From contig OW240915.1 of NCBI GenBank assembly GCA_933207985.1, positions 117,613,757 to 117,677,756 of the forward strand: 64,000 bases of DNA, written 5' to 3'. Source of the stretch: Pelobates cultripes (Eukaryota > Chordata > Amphibia > Anura > Pelobatidae). Every line of letters begins with the position of its first letter. Positions within the stretch are counted from its first letter, which is position 1. The notes below the pieces were generated by a model that ran no database searches, was not told the DNA's origin, and saw only the letters and a program-made list of their open reading frames with translations. The translations under genes were made by a program, and so were the position numbers. This document shows, piece after piece, positions 59,005 to 64,000 of the stretch.

Positions 59005-59222
59005 TTATGTAGTAACCGTAGCATTTAAAATAAAAAGGGGGGAAAATTGTTCAAATTAATCAACTTTCCAAGTGGAAGCTAATAAACTAAGGACCATGTT
59101 TAAACAAAAGGGATATACCAATAAAATCCTCAAACATGGTCCTTAGTTTATTAGCTTCCACTTGGAAAGTTGATTAATTTGAACAATTTTCCCTCCTTAT
59201 TCTTTTAAATGCTACGGTTACA
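59005..59222. repeat. Long inverted repeat (about 92-bp arms)
   Basis: The arm at 59005-59098 and its inverse at 59131-59222 match nearly completely (AATTGTTCAAATTAATCAAC, then TTTCCAAGTGGAAGCTAATA, then AACTAAGGACCATGTTT). A 32-bp spacer AAACAAAAGGGATATACCAA... separates them. The right arm directly adjoins the CR1 3' end. Confidence 0.9.
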
Positions 59223-59278
59223 TAGCCGATATGTTCCATTCCTTTTATTAGTTTTGTAGCCCGCCTCTGCACTTTTTC

Positions 59279-61690
59279 TCATGCCATAATATCCTTCTTT
59301 AGAACAGGTGCCCAAAATTGCACAGCATATTCAATATGGGGTCTTACCAGTGATTTATAAAGAGGCAAAATTATATTCTTGTCCCGAGAATGAATGCCCT
59401 TTTTCATGCATGACAATACCTTACTGGCCTTGGCCACTGCTGATTGACATTGCACATTGTTGCATAGTTTGTTGTCTATAACAATTCCCAAGTCCTTTTC
59501 GTGTGTTGTTATCCCTAATTCGCTTCCATTAAGGGTATACGTTGCTTGTGTATTCTTTACGCCGAAGTGCATAACTTTGCATTTTTCAACATTAAATTTC
59601 ATCTGCCATTTGAGTGCCCAGTCCCCAGTCTATCTAAATCCCTCTGCAGCAAAGTAATATCTTGCTCACATTGTATTGTTTTACAAAGTTTGGTGTCATC
59701 TGCAAACACTGAAACATGACTTTCAATGCGGTCTTCAAGATCATTTATAAACATGTTAAATAGAAGGGGTCCCAGCACAGACCCCTGAGGGACACCACTT
59801 GCCACCTCTGTCCAGCTTGAAAATTTACCATTAATGACAACTCTTTGTACTCTGTTTTTAAGCCAATGTTCTACCCAAGAACAAGCATTTTCATCTAGAC
59901 CGATTTCCTTGAGTTTGAACACTAATCTATTGTGTGGAACGGTATCAAATGCCTTGGCAAAATCCAAATAGATTACATCCACGGCAACACCCTGATCTAT
60001 ACTTCTGCTTACTTCTTCGTAGAACGCGATCAAGTTAGTTTGACATGACCTGTGCTTCATAAAACCATGCTGATTTTTGCTGATAACCATGTTCTTAAGG
60101 AATTCTTGAATATTATCCCTTAACCTTTCAAATATTTTCCCAGCCACAGAAGTTAAGCTCACAGGTCTATAATTTCCAGGCAAGGATTTTGAGCCCTTTT
60201 TGAATATAGGAACCACATCTGCCTTCCTCCAATGCTCCGGAACACTTCCTGAAAGAGAATAATCTTGAAAAATTAAAAACAGAGGTTCACTTATTTCTGC
60301 ACTTAGTTCCTTAAGTACACGTGGATGGATACCATCAGGCCCTGGAGCTTTGTTTATATTAACTTTCTTTAGTTGCTGCAGCACCTTGTCTTGAGTTAAC
60401 CAATTACAATTATTCTGCAAGTCTTTAGTAGCAATCATTTGAACATCTATTGCCATGGGTTCTTCCTTAATATATACGGAGGAGAAAAAGTTATTTAAAA
60501 TTCCTGCCTTTTCCTGGTCTTCATTAACTAACACCCCCGTTTCAGTTTTTAGTGTACTTACACTTTCATTTTGTTTTTTAGAATTTATGTAATTAAAAAA
60601 TGCTTTGGGGTTGGTTTTGCTCTCTTCAGCTATCATTATTTCATTTTGAAGTTTAGTAAGTCTAATTGCCTTTTTGCACGCGTTATTTTCATCCTTATAT
60701 CTTTTATAAGATGAATCTGATTTGTCCGATTTTTAAATGCCCTTTTCTTAGTTGAAATCTCTTGTTTTACTTCTCTACTAAGCCACATTGGTTTTAATTT
60801 GTTTCTTTTATATTTATTTCCCAGTGGTACATACTGAGAAATGTACCTTTTTAATATTTGTTGGAAGATGATCCATTTATCCTCAGTGTTCTTTTCACTA
60901 AAGAGTTTATGCCAGTCAATATATTGTAAAGCTTCCCTTAACTTATTGAAATTGGCCTTTTTAAAATTGTTTTAGTATTCCCCATGTGCTTTTTTTTTGA
61001 GTTTTTTTTCAAAGGACACTATATTGTGATCACTATTTCCCAAGTGCTCACCTACTTGAATGTTGGTCAAAAGATCAACGTTGTTTGTTAAAAACCAGGT
61101 CCAGACAAGCATCCATTCTAGTTGAGGACATTAAGGTGTCATTTAACAAGTTTAAAAACCTAATTCCCTTTGCTGAGGCACTAGTCCCTCTGTCCCAATT
61201 TATATCTGGGTAATTAAAGTCTCCAATAATTAAAGGGTTACCCAGATTTGCAGCTTTCTGAATTTGCTCAAACAGCTGTTCCTCGTCAATATTAACATTA
61301 CGTGGTTTATAACATATCCCAACCAATAGTTGGTTTCCCTTCTCTTCCCCCAAGCAGATATTTACCCATAAAGCTTCCACATTATCCTCCTCGCATTCCA
61401 TTTGCTTAACATTTGGCTTTAAATCATGTTTGACATACAAACATACCCCACCACCCTTCTTGTTTTTCCTATCCTTCTTAAATAACATGTACCCATTTAA
61501 GTTAACTGCCCAGTCATGTCTCATCCCACCATGTTTCAGTTATACCTATATCATATTGTTTAGTGTATGCTAATGCCTCTAGTTCCCACATTTTGTTATT
61601 TAGGCTCCTTGCATTAGTAAACATACATTTAATATTATGCGTCACTTGTATATTTTGTGAATTTTCACCATTACACAGCTTCTCTGTTCT
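59279..61690 (-). pseudogene. CR1 ORF2: endonuclease and reverse transcriptase
   Basis: The N-terminal part (about 61690-61075) is an AP-type endonuclease: NARSLNNKMWELEAL, ITETWW, VGICYKP and GDFNYPDINWD. A small frameshift after the ITETWW block (about 61523) breaks it. The middle (61075-60640) has several shifts. The reverse transcriptase (59599-60636) is clean: KAPGPDGIHPRVLKEL, LDFAKAFDTV, GVPQGSVLGPLLF and the FADD catalytic box at about 59703. Its end (59279-59602) is in another frame. The protein would nick the target and prime reverse transcription there. Confidence 0.9.
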
Positions 61691-61797
61691 GAGCTTGCCC
61701 CTCCCCCCGTTTCCACCCCCCTTATACTGTGCTAAAGCCCATCTCCTTTCTGTCCTATCTCCATTTTGTAGATTGCTATGACCCTCCCCCCCTACTA

Positions 61798-62787
61798 CTA
61801 GTTTAAAATCTCCTCCAACCTTCTAGCCATCCTATCCCCCAGCACTGCAGACCCTCTCCCGTTTAGGTGCAATCCATCACCACTATAAAGGTTGTACCCA
61901 ATCGCAAAGTCGGCCCAGTGCTCTAAAAACCCAAAACCCTCCTTCCTGCACCAAGACTTAAGCCACGCATTGACCTCTCTAATCTCCCGCTGCCTTTCCA
62001 CTGTAGCACATGGCACAGGTAATATCTCAGAGAATACCACCTTGGAGGTCCTTTTCTTAAGTTTGCTACCTAATTCCCTGAAATCATTCTTTAGGACCTT
62101 CCATCTTCCTCTTACTTTGTCATTGGTACCAACATGGACCATGACCGCTGGGTCATCCCCAGCCCCTCCCAATCCATCCACTCTGTCAGAAACATGCCGG
62201 ACCCGAGCACCCGGGAGACGGCAAACTGTCCGGTTGAGCCGATCAGAGCGGCAGATTGCCCTATCTGCTCTCCTAATGATAGAGTTCCCTACCACAACAA
62301 CCTGTCTTGCCTTCCTTACATTTTGATCCCCACCCGTACTAGGGGGGCTGTTAGCTCAGCTGTTAGAAGGAACAGCTTCCTCTAATACAGCTACTCCTGA
62401 GCTGATGCTCCCAACATCTTCCCTCAAACGGGCAAATCTGCTAGGTTGCACCAAATTAGGACTAGCTAGCCCTTTCCTCTTCCCTCCCCCCCTGCTTCCT
62501 CGCCCCACTGTCACCCAGCTACATGCCTGTTCCCCATCTGTATTATCTCCTCCCTCTCCACTACCTGTCCCCACTAAACTCTGCTCAGTGAGCAGTAGAC
62601 TCCTCTCAAGATTGTCAATCTCCCTCAATGTTGCAATTTGCTTCTCGAGATCTCCAATCTGAGCTTCCAGAGAAGCCACTCGCACACAACCATCACAGAG
62701 GTATGGACCCTGGACGGGTACATCCAGGCATCCATACATGCAACAAGATGTGCATTGAGTCAAACCAGCAATCTTCCTAACACTCAT
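61798..62787 (-). pseudogene. CR1 ORF1: zinc-binding/coiled-coil region plus SGNH-type esterase
   Basis: A 330-codon frame with one in-frame TGA (62353-62355). Residues 1-60 hold a Cys-rich zinc-binding module (CTSCCMYGC...YLCDGC), followed by a coiled coil (LEAQIGDLEKQIATLREI). After the stop comes an esterase-like domain: VVGNSIIRR near residue 155 (catalytic Ser), VMVHVGTND, and SGDGLHLNGRG near the end (Asp and His of the triad). Such ORF1 proteins are known in CR1 elements. Only the single nonsense codon separates it from an open frame. Confidence 0.88.
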
Positions 62788-63139
62788 TTCCCCTTGAAAC
62801 AGAAAAAAAACAACAATTACCTTGTTAGTTTAAACCCCTTGTTATTTTCAACTCTTGGTTTTCTAACTCCTACTTGAAAGAGTCTACTTAACAGAGGCTG
62901 CTTTCAAATAATGTGAGCAAGCTCAGTGAGTTAGGGGTGTGCTTTTATGGGGATACAAATCCCACACAGGTGCAATTAATGAACACTCCCCAATCAATCA
63001 AGCAGCAGCACAAAAAAAGGGGCGAAAAAAATAAAGAAAATTTAAACAATTTTTTTTTTTTTTTTTTTAAAAAACCTTACCAATTCGAAAAAAAACAAAA
63101 ATAAAATACAAACCACTCTCCACAGTATTTTATTTTTCC

Positions 63140-63237
63140 GAAAAAGCAGTATTTACAGCAAAAAGACTGCAGGCATTGACTATACTCACCAGATAAATTA
63201 AGCTGTAGTTGTAATTGTGAATATGGTGTCCCTTTAA
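63140..63237. mobile_element. Right end of a T2-type MITE
   Basis: The segment (TTTACAGCAAAAAGACTGCA..., ACTCACCAGATAAATT, ending GTGTCCCTTTAA at 63237) matches the right end of the 47684-48293 element. The left part is absent. It adjoins a poly-A/T stretch (63045-63115). Confidence 0.75.
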
Positions 63238-64000
63238 ATTATGGTTTAACAGACAAAAGGCTCAAATTCTAGATTTTGTTTTTGTACAACTGAACTCTAG
63301 AACTTGTACAACTGCCTCTGTCCTAATGGGTAATATTTGATTGTATATTGCTTCTATAGTGTTGGTAATACAAAGTTATTTTCCTAACCCCATTGGTCCC
63401 TCTCTGCCTTGTGACACCCCTTCACAAAAATGGGTTAAATAACCCTTTATTCACCTACCTGATTAGAGCCTAGGTCCCACGGTGCTGGGTCGGCCCTCTG
63501 CCTCATCTGATGGGGGCGGGACCTATGGCGCATGCACCACAAGCTCATTAGGACTTCCCTATAGTGAAGTATTGAATTTGTGCTTTCCTATGGAGATTTT
63601 TCTGATGGATGTCCTCATGCAGAGCGTGATGATGTCCAGCATCATTTCGAGAACCTAGAGTAAAGGTTTCAAATTTAAAAGCACATAAACCAAATTAACT
63701 CTGATAGAACTTTACATTTGAGCTGTTCACATGTATAATTTTAAGAACATTTTTTTTCTTTTTTTTTTTTTACCATCCAGTTAATTTATCTATTAACTGC
63801 AACCATCTTGTGATGCATTATCAAAATAAACCAAGCATCTTGGGATGTATTATCAATATAAACCACATCCTCTCCCTTGTCAATTTGCTCTGTCAAGCGT
63901 TTCCAGCATCATGCACTGTTTAGAACTATCGCTTATAGAAAACGTAAAGCTACAGTGATTGACATTTTAATTTAGTAGGTATATAGCCCACACAATTTCT
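63238..64000. other. Unassigned sequence to the window end
   Basis: No gene, repeat array or TE terminus recognised. Short duplicated phrases (ACCAAGCATCTTGGGATGTATTATCAA and neighbouring ATCTTGTGATGCATTATCAAAATAA) near 63800-63860 are a local direct repeat. Confidence 0.5.

Larger units (their letters stand above)
59223..63010 (-). mobile_element. CR1-type LINE, nearly full length
   Basis: The minus strand carries ORF1 (zinc-finger/coiled-coil plus SGNH esterase) and ORF2 (AP endonuclease and reverse transcriptase) in LINE order, with a short 3' UTR. A 5' UTR reaches about 63010. The large extent and near-open frames suggest a fairly recent insertion. A short copy of the same family is at 11775-12431. 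The 3' end has no long poly-A. Confidence 0.85.

Overview
The window looks like gene-poor, repeat-saturated nuclear DNA from an anuran amphibian. This rests on the combination of TTAA-flanked T2/Kolobok-type MITEs, a CR1 LINE, DIRS-type tyrosine-recombinase retroelements, chromodomain Ty3/gypsy elements, several hAT-type elements and a full provirus, together with spliced vertebrate exons. No CRISPR, operon or prokaryotic signal is present.

Host genes are few. The terminal coding exon of a GRB7/10/14-family adaptor (best fit GRB10) lies at 16990-17136 (+), followed by its 3' UTR. The last two coding exons of gamma-SNAP (NAPG) lie at 45642-45771 and 47002-47151 (+). A 100-N scaffold gap (45128-45227) separates the NAPG exons from everything upstream, and I see no earlier NAPG exon between GRB10 and the gap. 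A decayed intronless TACC3-like copy lies on the minus strand at 54960-56353, next to an LTR.

Layout. 1-2.8 kb: right half of a hAT-like element, a solo LTR and MITE copies. 3.6-7.3 kb: decayed minus-strand retroelement with a long LTR. 9.3-11.8 kb: TTAA element. 11.8-13.4 kb: CR1 and Tc1 remnants. 13.7-15.8 kb: hAT element (8-bp TSD) whose minisatellite took in a solo LTR (5-bp TSD). 18.7-23.3 kb: minus-strand DIRS element split by a solo LTR. 23.9-35.9 kb: minus-strand provirus with gag, pro, pol and env, its pol split by a 2.7-kb hAT-like insertion full of CA-rich minisatellite. 36-41.3 kb: LTR sequence carrying a Tc1/mariner copy, then a truncated chromovirus. 41.3-45.1 kb: nested hAT elements and arrays. 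45.6-47.7 kb: NAPG end. 47.7-49.1 kb: T2 MITEs. 50-53.4 kb: second DIRS-like remnant. 53.5-56.4 kb: LTR plus TACC3-like copy. 56.4-58.4 kb: foldback T2 element. 59.2-63 kb: nearly complete CR1 LINE on the minus strand.

The observations most worth following are an immunoglobulin-like fold signature inside the surface half of the provirus Env, a recurrent hAT architecture (GC-rich palindrome, splice-donor-like AGGTAAG junction, minisatellite array, terminal repeat), hammerhead-like RNA motifs, and the missing upstream part of NAPG at the gap. All coordinates of decayed elements are approximate unless a target-site duplication is stated.
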